Positions 29,959 through 37,978 of a stretch of 64,000 nt of DNA are shown here, one piece after another (the stretch's first letter is position 1; each line of letters begins with the position of its first letter). The DNA is taken from positions 124,001 to 188,000 of the forward strand of contig NZ_JAGQBW010000002.1 in NCBI RefSeq assembly GCF_024345835.1, in the 5' to 3' direction. The notes beneath the pieces are model-generated. The model saw nothing but the letters and a program-made list of their open reading frames with translations, did no database searches and was not told the DNA's origin. Position numbers and translations under genes: made by a program. The DNA comes from Synechococcus sp. HJ21-Hayes (GTDB taxonomy: Bacteria > Cyanobacteriota > Cyanobacteriia > PCC-6307 > Cyanobiaceae).

Positions 29959-30012
29959 GGAAAAGCTGGGGTGGCATCTCTACAGTGTGGCGCTGTCTCT
30001 CACACCTTGGTC

Positions 30013-31383
30013 ATGGCCGGTTCTGGCACCCCACAGCCTCCCCAGCCCTCGGCCAAGCCCCAGGCCCAGTCGCCGCGTCCCACGCCTCCGGCGCCCGTGC
30101 GCCCCGCGGCGCCGGCCCCAGCGCGCAAGCCTCCCCAGGTGTTGCAGATCAACAAGAAGGACGAGCAGCTGCGGTTAGAGCGCGAAGCAGCCGAGGCCCG
30201 TGCAGCCGCCGATGCGGCAGCCCAACGCGCTGTCGAGCTGGAGAACGCGGCCCGGGCCGGGCGCGGGGAAGGGCCCGTGGCCCCCCAGCGGCCCAGCGCT
30301 CCGGCGACGCCCGCCCGCAGCACCTCCGTGGGCGATGACGAGCTCTTCGACATGAGCGGCTTTGAAGGGCTCACCATGGCCGACCTGATGGGGTCCGACG
30401 ACAGCCGCAAGCGGCGCCCTGGCGGTTCATCAGGTTCGGCCCAGATGGCGCCGCCCCAGCCCGAGCGTGCCGCGATGCCCTCCCGCACCGTGGACGACTT
30501 TGATTTCGATGCGGACGCCTTCCTGGCGGCCCTGGATGAACAGGATTTCGTGGGCACCACCGGTGAGGTGGTGACTGGTGTGGTGGTCGGCATCGAAAGC
30601 GATGGCGTGTACGTGGACATCGGCGGCAAGGCGCCGGGCTTCATGCCCAAGAAGGAAGCGGGCCTGGGGGTGATCACCAACCTCAAGGAGCGCTTCCCCA
30701 AGGGCACCGCGGTGGAGGTGCTCGTGACCCGCGAGCAGAACGCCGATGGCATGGTCACCATCAGCGCACGGGCCCTGGCCCTGCGCCACAGCTGGGAGAA
30801 GGTGCGGGTTCTGGAAAAGGAGGGCAAGGTGGTGCAGGTCACGATCACGGGCTTCAACCGTGGTGGTGTCACCTGCGACCTGGAGGGCCTGCGGGGCTTC
30901 ATTCCCCGCTCCCAGCTCCAGGAGGGGGAGAACCACGAGGCCCTCGTTGGCAAAACCCTGGGCGTCACCTTCCTGGAGGTGAACCCCGAAACCCGCAAGC
31001 TGGTGCTCTCGGAGAAGAAGGCGGCCACCGCAGCCCTCTTCCAGAACCTCGAGGTGGGTCAACTGGTGGAAGGCCAGGTGGTGTCCGTGAAGCCCTACGG
31101 CCTGTTTGTGGACCTGGGTGGCGTCAGCGGTCTGCTGCACCACTCCGCTATCACCGGTGGGCAGATGCGCGATCTGCGCGAGATCTTTGACCAGGGCGAC
31201 CGTGTCAAAGCGCTGGTGACCCAGCTCGATCCCGGCCGTGGCCGCATCGCCCTCAACACTGCCCTCCTGGAGGGTCAGCCTGGGGAACTGCTGATCGAAA
31301 AAGACAAGGTGATGGCTGAAGCCGCCGATCGGGCCAACCGAGCTCGTAACGTGCTGCGCCAGCAGGAACAGAGCGCCGGATGA
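30013..31383 (+). CDS. Ribosomal protein S1-like RNA-binding protein
   Basis: 456 aa. The N-terminal 155 residues are Pro/Ala-rich and then charged (heptad-like EREAAEARAAADAAAQRAVELENAA); three S1 domains follow at roughly 190-260, 275-340 and 360-430, e.g. GEVVTGVVVGIESDGVYVDIGGKAPGF and GQLVEGQVVSVKPYGLFVDLGGVSGL. This is the second, Nbp1-type cyanobacterial S1 rather than the main rpsA. ATG 30013 avoids overlap into the opposing creatininase gene. It binds RNA or the ribosome; whether it takes part in initiation is unproven. tab2 overlaps its last codons. Confidence 0.85.
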   Translation: MAGSGTPQPPQPSAKPQAQSPRPTPPAPVRPAAPAPARKPPQVLQINKKDEQLRLEREAAEARAAADAAAQRAVELENAARAGRGEGPVAPQRPSAPATPARSTSVGDDELFDMSGFEGLTMADLMGSDDSRKRRPGGSSGSAQMAPPQPERAAMPSRTVDDFDFDADAFLAALDEQDFVGTTGEVVTGVVVGIESDGVYVDIGGKAPGFMPKKEAGLGVITNLKERFPKGTAVEVLVTREQNADGMVTISARALALRHSWEKVRVLEKEGKVVQVTITGFNRGGVTCDLEGLRGFIPRSQLQEGENHEALVGKTLGVTFLEVNPETRKLVLSEKKAATAALFQNLEVGQLVEGQVVSVKPYGLFVDLGGVSGLLHHSAITGGQMRDLREIFDQGDRVKALVTQLDPGRGRIALNTALLEGQPGELLIEKDKVMAEAADRANRARNVLRQQEQSAG

Positions 31384-32300
31384 GCCAGGCCACCGAGGAA
31401 GCCCCCCAGGTCGCTGCTGCGGGCCAGTTTCCTGCCGACTGGGAACTCGATTACTACTCCCGGCCCATCCTCGAGTCCGATGGCAAGAAGCGCTGGGAAC
31501 TGCTGATCTGTTCTTCCCTGGATGCCGCCGGCGCCGATGCCATGGTGGCTCCCTTCCGCTGGGTGCTGAACTGCCCCGCTACCAGCGTGAATTCCGCCTG
31601 GTTGAAGGAATCGCTGGAGCAGGCCCTCGCTGCCGCTGCCGAACAGGGTTTCGCGCCGCCCCGCAAGCTGCGTTGCTGGCGCTCGTCGATGCGCACGATG
31701 GTGCAACGGGCCGCCGAACCCCTCGGCCTGGACGTGGTTCCCAGCCGCCGCTGTTATGCGCTGGTGGAGTGGCTCCAGGAGCGGCAGGCCACGGTGTATC
31801 CCCAGGAGGAGGGCTACATGGCCGGTCCCCTGGCGCCGCCACCCCAGTCCATTCCGCCCCTGGCGGTGCCTCTGCCCGAGGCCGCCCGGGGCGATCGCTG
31901 GAGTTGGGCCTCGCTGCCCGTGGCGGCGCTGCGGGAAGCCATCCAGTGGGATGTGGGCTTTTCGGGTCTGGTACCCCTGCCCGCTCACCTGCCGGATGAC
32001 GCATTGGTGAGCGGCCTGCGCCTGTTCAGTTCCGCCCGGGCGCTTGCCATTGCTGGTTGGGTGGCGGGGCTGGAGCCGGTGCGCCTGGAGATCGCCGGAA
32101 ATCAGCTGGTGCTGGAGGCCGGCATGGAAGACCGCTGGCTGCTGGGCAACCTGGAGGCAGAAGAGGCGCGAGCAGCCTCCGAGGCCTTCCTGGCCAGCCG
32201 GGTTCAGGTGGGTGGCGTCCAGTTCCTGGCGGTGCAGGCCGATGAGGATGAGCCCCGTTTCGAGGGGTTCTGGATCCTGCGGGATCTTCCCGACGCCTGA
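31380..32300 (+). CDS. Tab2/Atab2 family RNA-binding protein (DUF1092)
   Basis: 306 aa. WELDYYSRPILESDGKKRWELLIC and LRCWRSSMRTMVQRAAEPLG...SRRCYALVEWLQER are the family signature of Tab2/Atab2. In algae and plants these proteins bind the psaB 5'UTR and activate translation of photosystem I and II proteins, so a role in photosystem synthesis is expected. ATG overlaps the stop of the S1 gene by 4 nt, coupling it with another RNA-binding protein. No membrane segment. Confidence 0.85.
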   Translation: MSQATEEAPQVAAAGQFPADWELDYYSRPILESDGKKRWELLICSSLDAAGADAMVAPFRWVLNCPATSVNSAWLKESLEQALAAAAEQGFAPPRKLRCWRSSMRTMVQRAAEPLGLDVVPSRRCYALVEWLQERQATVYPQEEGYMAGPLAPPPQSIPPLAVPLPEAARGDRWSWASLPVAALREAIQWDVGFSGLVPLPAHLPDDALVSGLRLFSSARALAIAGWVAGLEPVRLEIAGNQLVLEAGMEDRWLLGNLEAEEARAASEAFLASRVQVGGVQFLAVQADEDEPRFEGFWILRDLPDA

Positions 32301-33109
32301 TGGCCGAGGCGGTTGATGCTCCGTTTGACCGGCCTGATGCCGGCTTCAACAGCCTTGAGGGCTGGACCTGGGTGGGCTGCTACGGCGGCTATTACCTGCA
32401 GGCCGATCTGTTGGCGGACTTCGAGCACGGCTTCTTCACCCGCCAATGGCAGGGACGGGGCCCAGAGGAGCTGGCCGGATATGTGAGTGCCGGGGTGAGC
32501 GTCCACCGCCCCAAGCAGATCCACAGTGCCCTGGTGTTGCCGGCCAGTCAGGCCGGTGCCGAACCCTGGCCTGAAGCTGATGGTTTGGTGAGCGATGGTG
32601 GCGGGCAGAGCCTGTGGGTGTGTGGGGCCGATTGCACCCCCGTGCTGCTCGCTGACCCCGTGAATGGCCGGGTGGCGGCCTGCCATGCCGGCTGGCGCGG
32701 GGTGGCGGGCCGCATTCTGATGGCGGCCATCGCCCAACTGGAGGCTGCCGGCAGTCGCCGTAGCGATTTGCTGGTGGCCCTAGGCCCCGCGGTGAGCGGT
32801 GTCAATTACCAGGTGGAGGCCAGCGTGACCCGGCAACTGGCCGCCAGCCTCGAACCGGAAGGCCTCAACGAAGACGAGGGCCTGGCGGCGCTGGACGCCT
32901 GCGGTGCCGTGCAGCCCGATCCCGTACCGGGCCGCGATCGCCTCGATATCCGGGCCGCCACCCGGCTCCAGCTCGAACGGGCCGGTGTGAGGGCCGATCG
33001 CATTGCCGTGTGCCCGCTCTGCACGGTGCAGGAGGAGCTGCTCTTCCATTCCTGGCGGCGGGACCAGGTGAAGGCCGTGCAGTGGAGCGGCATCGTGGCT
33101 CAGGCCTGA
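32300..33109 (+). CDS. pgeF: Laccase-domain purine nucleoside phosphorylase/PgeF-like
   Basis: 269 aa. YfiH/DUF152 family: DGLVSDGGG-like region, GADCTPVLLADPVNGRVAACHAGWRGVAGRI with the metal-binding Cys and His, and CPLCTVQEELLFHSWRRD carrying the last His. Family members hydrolyse or phosphorolyse purine nucleosides and edit UDP-MurNAc-L-Ser in peptidoglycan precursors; earlier names were polyphenol oxidase. The start overlaps the stop of tab2 (TGATG). Three genes here (S1-like, tab2, pgeF) form one tight operon. Confidence 0.9.
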   Translation: MAEAVDAPFDRPDAGFNSLEGWTWVGCYGGYYLQADLLADFEHGFFTRQWQGRGPEELAGYVSAGVSVHRPKQIHSALVLPASQAGAEPWPEADGLVSDGGGQSLWVCGADCTPVLLADPVNGRVAACHAGWRGVAGRILMAAIAQLEAAGSRRSDLLVALGPAVSGVNYQVEASVTRQLAASLEPEGLNEDEGLAALDACGAVQPDPVPGRDRLDIRAATRLQLERAGVRADRIAVCPLCTVQEELLFHSWRRDQVKAVQWSGIVAQA

Positions 33110-33115
33110 GGCCTC

Positions 33116-34780
33116 TCAGAGGCTGAGGTCCAGGCTCAACTGGCCCGGCGCCTCGGGCTTGCTGCGGCGGCGGCGGGTATTGCTCGGAGGGCTGGCCTGA
33201 CGCCCTGGTCCCTGGATCACGAACCAGCTGAGCAGGTCTGCCCGCTGGGGGCCCTGTAGTGCGTCGAGATCCACGGCGGCGGGAAACAGACCCGCATCGC
33301 GCTGCTGCGCCCAGCCCACCACGGCCTCGGGGAAGCGCTGATGGCCAAAGGGCGTCAGGTTCTCAGCCAGTCGTGCCATCGACTCCAGAGCCGAGGTCTG
33401 CGGCGACCGCCGGGCGGCTAAGGCCTCGAGCCGTTGGCGGCGAGCTCTCTCGTAATCGAGCACAGGCCGCGGGTAGTCCGCCATGGGGGGAGGTGCGCCC
33501 AGCTGATCATTGGTGAGGCTGGCCAGCTCCGGCAACCAGCGGCGGATGAACAGTCCCTGAGGATCGCAGCGCTCCACCGCCACCTGGCCGGGGTGGTAGA
33601 TGCGGGTCCAGGCCCGGCTGCCACGGTGGGTCACCCCCGCCTGCATGGCCCACTGGTAGTGGTCGATCGGGCAGTCGCCATCAATCAGGTGGCGCATGAA
33701 ATGCAGGGCCCCATAGCGCCAGTCCATGCCGCAGAGGTTGGCCAGGAAGCTGGCATAGATGGCGCGGCTGCGGAAGTTGAGTTCCCGCCACCCCCCTTCC
33801 GCCGCCAGGCAACGGGCTGCGGCATCCACGATCGGGAAGCCGGTGCGGCCCTCCCGCCAGGCGGCGTAGAGCTCCTCATCGAAGGGCCAGGGCTCCTGGT
33901 CGAAGGGGGTCCACAGCGACTGCAGTTCCAATTGGGGCAGGTAGCGGAACCGCTGGCTGATGGCGGCGGCCCAACGCAATCGGCTGGCCAGTTGCACGGC
34001 ACTGCGCTGAAGCCTCCGGTCGCTGTGGCCGCCGAGGGGGGCCAGCCGCCGCAAGCACTGCCGTGGCGAGATCACGCCAAATTTGAGATACGGACTCAGC
34101 CCGGAGGTGACCTTTGCCGCCGGATAGCTGAGTTCCCAGAAGTAACTGCGGGCCGCCGGTCCCTCGCAGAATTGATCGAGCCAGTGGCTGGCGGCTGCAC
34201 TGCCGGCTGGGGGAAGGGCCTTGCCATCGCCGAGGAGCCCCAGGTCTGCCAGTGAGGGCACGGGCTGATCGGCAAGGGCAGGGCACGGCGGTGGCACCTC
34301 CACCCGCTGAGGCTCGCTGGCGAGCGGGGAGGCCATGGCCCCATGCCAGTGGCGCCGCCAATCGCTGTAGCTGAGCAGCTGCCCGGTGGCCCCCGCCGGT
34401 TCGATCCAGCTGATCGGGATGCGATGGCGCGCCAGCAGTCGGTTCACCCGGTGATCGCGCACCCGGCCCACGATCCGCTCCGCGTCGGTGTGGGCCATCA
34501 CCCGGTCGGCGCCACTGGCCTGCACCAGCTGCAGCAGCACCTGGGCCGGTTCGCCGCGGCGCACCAATAGCCGGCCACCCTTGCGGCGCAGCTCGCCATC
34601 GAGGGCCCTCAGGCTCTCCAGCAGAAAGGCCACGCGGGCCACGGCGGTTTCCGGATGAAACAGCAGGTCGTTGTCGAGGATGAACAGGGGCAACACGGGC
34701 CCCAGCTGGCAGGCCCGTTCCACCACCGCGTGGTCCGCCAGCCGGAGGTCGCGCCGGAACCAGATCACGGTGCCGCCCAT
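33116..34780 (-). CDS. Divergent cryptochrome/photolyase
   Basis: 554 aa. N-terminal photolyase domain starts VIWFRRDLRLADHAVVERA. FAD-domain segments: SGLSPYLKFGVISPRQCLRRL, GRTGFPIVDAAARCL, WRELNFRSRAIYASFLANLCGMDWRYG, and IDGDCPIDHYQWAMQAGVTHRG. In the usual class I enzymes the last two read MHNRxRM and NNxxWQWxAG; here the Asn of NFRSR remains but surrounding residues and the GGWQW segment differ. The C-terminal tail of 100 residues is longer than usual and basic. So DNA repair or blue-light sensing cannot be decided. Confidence 0.85.
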   Translation of the reverse strand: MGGTVIWFRRDLRLADHAVVERACQLGPVLPLFILDNDLLFHPETAVARVAFLLESLRALDGELRRKGGRLLVRRGEPAQVLLQLVQASGADRVMAHTDAERIVGRVRDHRVNRLLARHRIPISWIEPAGATGQLLSYSDWRRHWHGAMASPLASEPQRVEVPPPCPALADQPVPSLADLGLLGDGKALPPAGSAAASHWLDQFCEGPAARSYFWELSYPAAKVTSGLSPYLKFGVISPRQCLRRLAPLGGHSDRRLQRSAVQLASRLRWAAAISQRFRYLPQLELQSLWTPFDQEPWPFDEELYAAWREGRTGFPIVDAAARCLAAEGGWRELNFRSRAIYASFLANLCGMDWRYGALHFMRHLIDGDCPIDHYQWAMQAGVTHRGSRAWTRIYHPGQVAVERCDPQGLFIRRWLPELASLTNDQLGAPPPMADYPRPVLDYERARRQRLEALAARRSPQTSALESMARLAENLTPFGHQRFPEAVVGWAQQRDAGLFPAAVDLDALQGPQRADLLSWFVIQGPGRQASPPSNTRRRRSKPEAPGQLSLDLSL

Positions 34781-34860
34781 TGCTCCGCAGTGGTCGTTGC
34801 TGGACGCAATGCTGGCGGGTTCAAACCCGCGGCGGCGATACAGAGCTGGTTCTTGGGTTG

Positions 34861-34899
34861 TTCACCCCGAGGCGCTTGCCGATGGTCCCTCGGGGTGAA
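34861..34899. promoter_or_regulatory. 12-bp perfect dyad upstream of cyAbrB
   Basis: TTCACCCCGAGG (34861-34872), 15-nt spacer, CCTCGGGGTGAA (34888-34899). It lies 31 nt before the cyAbrB start. A second short dyad ATGCA-N5-TGCAT (34903-34917) follows, and TTCACC recurs at 34923. It could be an operator for autoregulation or a leader hairpin. A further small hairpin (GCGGGT-TCAA-ACCCGC, 34815-34830) lies just upstream. Confidence 0.6.
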
Positions 34900-34930
34900 A
34901 GAATGCAGATGTTGCATAAGTGTTCACCAG

Positions 34931-35293
34931 ATGCTCATCGGAGCCGATTTGCTCGCCAAGGTCAAAGATCTTGGCGATGCCAGCAAGTCAGACATCGTTC
35001 GTGCCTGCGGCTATGTCTCCACCAAGAAGGACGGCACTGAGCGTCTGAATTTCACGGCTTTTTACGAAGCCCTGCTCAATGCCAAGGGCGTGGAGTTCGG
35101 CGGCGGACCCTCCAAAGTTGGTAAGGGTGGTCGCAAGCTGAGCTTCAGCACCAAGGTGCAGTTCAACGGCAACCTGATGGTGGGCAAGGCCTACACGGCG
35201 ATGCTCGACCTCAAGCCCGGCGACGAATTCGAAATCAAGCTGGGTCGCAAGCAGATTCGCCTGGCGCCCCTGGGTGCTGACGACGAAGATTGA
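34931..35293 (+). CDS. cyAbrB-type transcriptional regulator
   Basis: 120 aa. Cyanobacterial AbrB family: N-terminal part LLAKVKDLGDASKSDIVRACGYVSTKKDG and the C-terminal AbrB-like beta domain (KVQFNGNLMVGKAYTAMLDLKPGDEFEIKLGRKQIRL). Family members (cAbrB1/2) act as DNA-binding regulators of carbon/nitrogen balance and hydrogenase genes. ATG 34931 gives the family-standard start MLIGADLLAK. Upstream hairpins may govern its expression. The last 59 nt overlap the opposing FAD dehydrogenase gene. Confidence 0.92.
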   Translation: MLIGADLLAKVKDLGDASKSDIVRACGYVSTKKDGTERLNFTAFYEALLNAKGVEFGGGPSKVGKGGRKLSFSTKVQFNGNLMVGKAYTAMLDLKPGDEFEIKLGRKQIRLAPLGADDED

Positions 35294-36926
35294 GCACCAC
35301 GGCCTCGGCTATCCGGATGCCATCAATGCCCGCCGAGAGAATGCCGCCGGCATAGCCGGCTCCTTCTCCAGCCGGATAGAGCCCCTGGGTGTTCACGCTC
35401 TCCAGGCTGGTATTGCGTGGTAAGCGAACGGGCGATGAGGTTCGTGTTTCAACCCCGGTGAGCATGGCGTCGTCCATGGCGTAACCGGGGATTTTTGTGG
35501 CAAAGGCCGGCAGAGCTTCACGCATGGCCTCGATCACGTAGGCCGGCAGGCAACCCTCCAGGTTGGCGAGCTGCACCCCAGGCGCGTAGGAGGGAGCCAC
35601 CTCGCCCAGGTTCTGGCTGGCCTCTCCGGCCAGGAAATCACCCAGGCGCTGGCCGGGGGCCGCATAGTTGCGGCCGCCCAGTTCAAACGCCCGGCTTTCC
35701 CAGTGGCGTTGGAAGGCCACCCCCGCCAGGGGATCCCCAGCCCCATGGCCATAGGGAGCCACATCCTCGGGCTCGATGTTCACCACGATGCCGCTGTTGG
35801 CATTGCGCTCGTTGCGGGAGTGCTGGCTCATGCCATTGGTGACCACCCGCCCCTCCTCGGAGGTGGCGCCCACCACCAGGCCGCCCGGGCACATGCAGAA
35901 GCTGTACACACAGCGGCCGTTGCTGGCGTGGTGCACCAACTTGTATTCAGCGGCCCCCAGCAGGGGATGGCCGGCGAAATTGCCCCAGCGGGCCTGATCG
36001 ATCAACGGTTGGGGATGTTCGATGCGAAAGCCCACCGAAAAGGGCTTGGCCTCCATGGCCACGCCGTTGGCATGGAGCATGGTGAAGGTGTCACGGGCGC
36101 TGTGGCCTACGGCCACCACCACGTGATCCGCTGCGATCAGGCTGCCATCGCTGAGCTGCACCCCGCGCACCCGGCGCTGGCCGTTCAGCTCCTCGATGCT
36201 GATCTGATCCACCCGGCTCTCAAAGCGGATCTCACCTCCCAATCGCTCGATCTGGGCCCGTAGGCCGCGGACCACGGTGGCCAGCTTGAAGGTGCCGATG
36301 TGGGGACGATGCAGCACCAGGATCTCCGGGTTGGCGCCGGCGGCCACGAATTCCTCCAGCACCTTGCGGCCGTAGTGGTTGGGATCGCGCACCTGGCTAT
36401 AGAGCTTGCCGTCGGAGAAGGTGCCGGCTCCGCCCTCCCCGAATTGGGCGTTGGATTCCGGGTTGAACGGTGTCTTGCCCTTCCAGAAGCCGAAGGTGTC
36501 GGCACTGCGTTCCTTCACGGGTTTGCCCCGCTCCAGCAGTAGGGGGCGGTAGCCCATCTGGGCCAGCACCAGGGCGCAGAAATAGCCGCAGGGGCCAGCA
36601 CCGATCACCACCGGCCGCGGGATTGCCCCATCGGCGATGCCGACGGGAGCCTTCGCCACGAACTGATAGCTGGTGTTGGGCGCAGGCTGCAGATGGGGAT
36701 CCTTGCGGAAGCGTTGCAGCAGCTTCTGCTCCAGGGCTGGCTCCAGTTCGATCTCCACGCTGTAAGTCAGCTGGATGTGGGCCTTCTTGCGGGCATCCAC
36801 ACTGCGCTTCACCACCCGCTGGCTGCGCAGGGCCTCCGGTGCCAGCTTCAGGCGTCGGCAGATGCTGGCTGTGAGGTCGGCCTCGCCGTGCTCGAGGGGC
36901 AGCTTCAGTTCGTTCAGCCGCAGCAC
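35235..36926 (-). CDS. FAD-dependent dehydrogenase (COG2509 type)
   Basis: 563 aa from a GTG at 36926; an ATG at 36962 is less like relatives, which begin MLRLxELKLPL. N-terminal ferredoxin-like lead region (RRLKLAPEALRSQRVVKRSVDARKK), then the FAD motif VVIGAGPCGYFCALVLAQMG, RGKPVKERS, and GEGGAGTFSDGKLYSQVRD. A GAGYAGGILSAGIDG motif is near the C-terminus. Relatives are uncharacterised flavoproteins; a specific reaction cannot be stated. Convergent 3' overlap of 59 nt with cyAbrB. Confidence 0.85.
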   Translation of the reverse strand: MLRLNELKLPLEHGEADLTASICRRLKLAPEALRSQRVVKRSVDARKKAHIQLTYSVEIELEPALEQKLLQRFRKDPHLQPAPNTSYQFVAKAPVGIADGAIPRPVVIGAGPCGYFCALVLAQMGYRPLLLERGKPVKERSADTFGFWKGKTPFNPESNAQFGEGGAGTFSDGKLYSQVRDPNHYGRKVLEEFVAAGANPEILVLHRPHIGTFKLATVVRGLRAQIERLGGEIRFESRVDQISIEELNGQRRVRGVQLSDGSLIAADHVVVAVGHSARDTFTMLHANGVAMEAKPFSVGFRIEHPQPLIDQARWGNFAGHPLLGAAEYKLVHHASNGRCVYSFCMCPGGLVVGATSEEGRVVTNGMSQHSRNERNANSGIVVNIEPEDVAPYGHGAGDPLAGVAFQRHWESRAFELGGRNYAAPGQRLGDFLAGEASQNLGEVAPSYAPGVQLANLEGCLPAYVIEAMREALPAFATKIPGYAMDDAMLTGVETRTSSPVRLPRNTSLESVNTQGLYPAGEGAGYAGGILSAGIDGIRIAEAVVLNLRRQHPGAPGESACDPA

Positions 36927-37219
36927 CCCGCCTCTCCCTTGCCCTGGTCTGTATTTCAGCACCGCAAGAGCAGGGCGCCGATGTCGAAGGATGGCGAGTC
37001 CGCCCTGCCCCCGGTTGAGGCTGTCAGGGTGGGCGCATTCAGGGCCCCTGTGGCATGTCGCTCACCCACTGCCCCCTGTGCGTTGGTTTGGCCGTGCTCT
37101 GCGTGGTGCGCAGCGCTGCCCATGGGGTGATGCTCTGGCAGTGGCTGCGCCAGGAGCCCCAGGCGGCACTTCGGTTGCAGGGGGCCTAGGGTCCGGCCCC
37201 ATCCCCCGATTCGGCTGCC

Positions 37220-37978
37220 ATGGCCCTGCACGCCACCTATTTCGGTGCCAATGGCTGGCTGCTGGAGTTCGACGGCCTGCGGGTGCTGTTGGACCCCTGG
37301 CTCACCGGCAGCCTCTGCTTCCCACCAGGGCCCTGGTTCTTTCAGGGGGACTTGCCCCGCCCCTGGCCCGTGCCGGAGCAGCTGGATCTGCTGCTGCTCA
37401 CCCAGGGGCTGCCCGATCACACCCACCCCGCCACCCTGGCCTTGCTCCCTAAGGATCTGCCGGTGGTGGCCTCCACCACAGCCGCCGCCAAGGTGCGCGA
37501 GTTGGGCTTCCGTGCGGTCACGGCCCTGCGTCCGGGGCAGCAGCACCAGGTGGGTGAGCTGGAGATCACCGCCACGGCCGGTGCTCCGGTGCCCCAGGTG
37601 GAGAACGGTTACCTGCTGCAGCACCCCGGCGGCCGTCTCTATGTGGAACCCCACGGTTTCCTCCCTGCCGATCTCCAGGCCCAACCCCTCGATGCGGTGA
37701 TCACGCCGGTGGTGGATCTCGGCCTGCCGGTGGCCGGTGCCTTTGTGAAGGGCCGCGGGGTGCTGCCCCAGCTGCTCTCGCGCTTCTCCCCCCGCACGGT
37801 GTTGGCCAGCACGGCCGGGGGGGATGTGGCCTTCACGGGGCTGCTCACCAAGCTGCTGTGGCAGGAGGGCAGCCCGCTCGAAGCCCAGGAGCTGGTGGAG
37901 GGCAGCCCCACCCGGCTGATCGATCCGGTGCCGGGGGAGCGCTATTCCCTGACGATCACCCCAGCGCCTGCTCCATAG
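37220..37978 (+). CDS. MBL-fold hydrolase with altered metal motif
   Basis: 252 aa, UPF0173-like: MALHATYFGANGWLLEFDGLRVLLDPWLTGS at the start, then LLLLTQGLPDHTHP. The usual HxHxDH of the family reads TQGLPDH here (residues 61-67), keeping only Asp66 and His67, and later conserved His positions are not obvious. It may use a single metal or be inactive. Convergent with ppsA, overlapping by 23 nt. Function unknown. Confidence 0.75.
   Translation: MALHATYFGANGWLLEFDGLRVLLDPWLTGSLCFPPGPWFFQGDLPRPWPVPEQLDLLLLTQGLPDHTHPATLALLPKDLPVVASTTAAAKVRELGFRAVTALRPGQQHQVGELEITATAGAPVPQVENGYLLQHPGGRLYVEPHGFLPADLQAQPLDAVITPVVDLGLPVAGAFVKGRGVLPQLLSRFSPRTVLASTAGGDVAFTGLLTKLLWQEGSPLEAQELVEGSPTRLIDPVPGERYSLTITPAPAP

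Noticed and set aside
34804-34840. GCGGGTTCAAACCCGC resembles a tRNA T-arm
   Set aside because: The stem fits better as a 6-bp hairpin with a TCAA tetraloop, and no acceptor, D or anticodon stem can be built around it.
37055-37189. 44-aa open frame MSLTHCPLCVGLAVL... on the plus strand
   Set aside because: It has a hydrophobic stretch but no ribosome-binding site, recognisable motif or context; could be chance in a 293-bp divergent gap.
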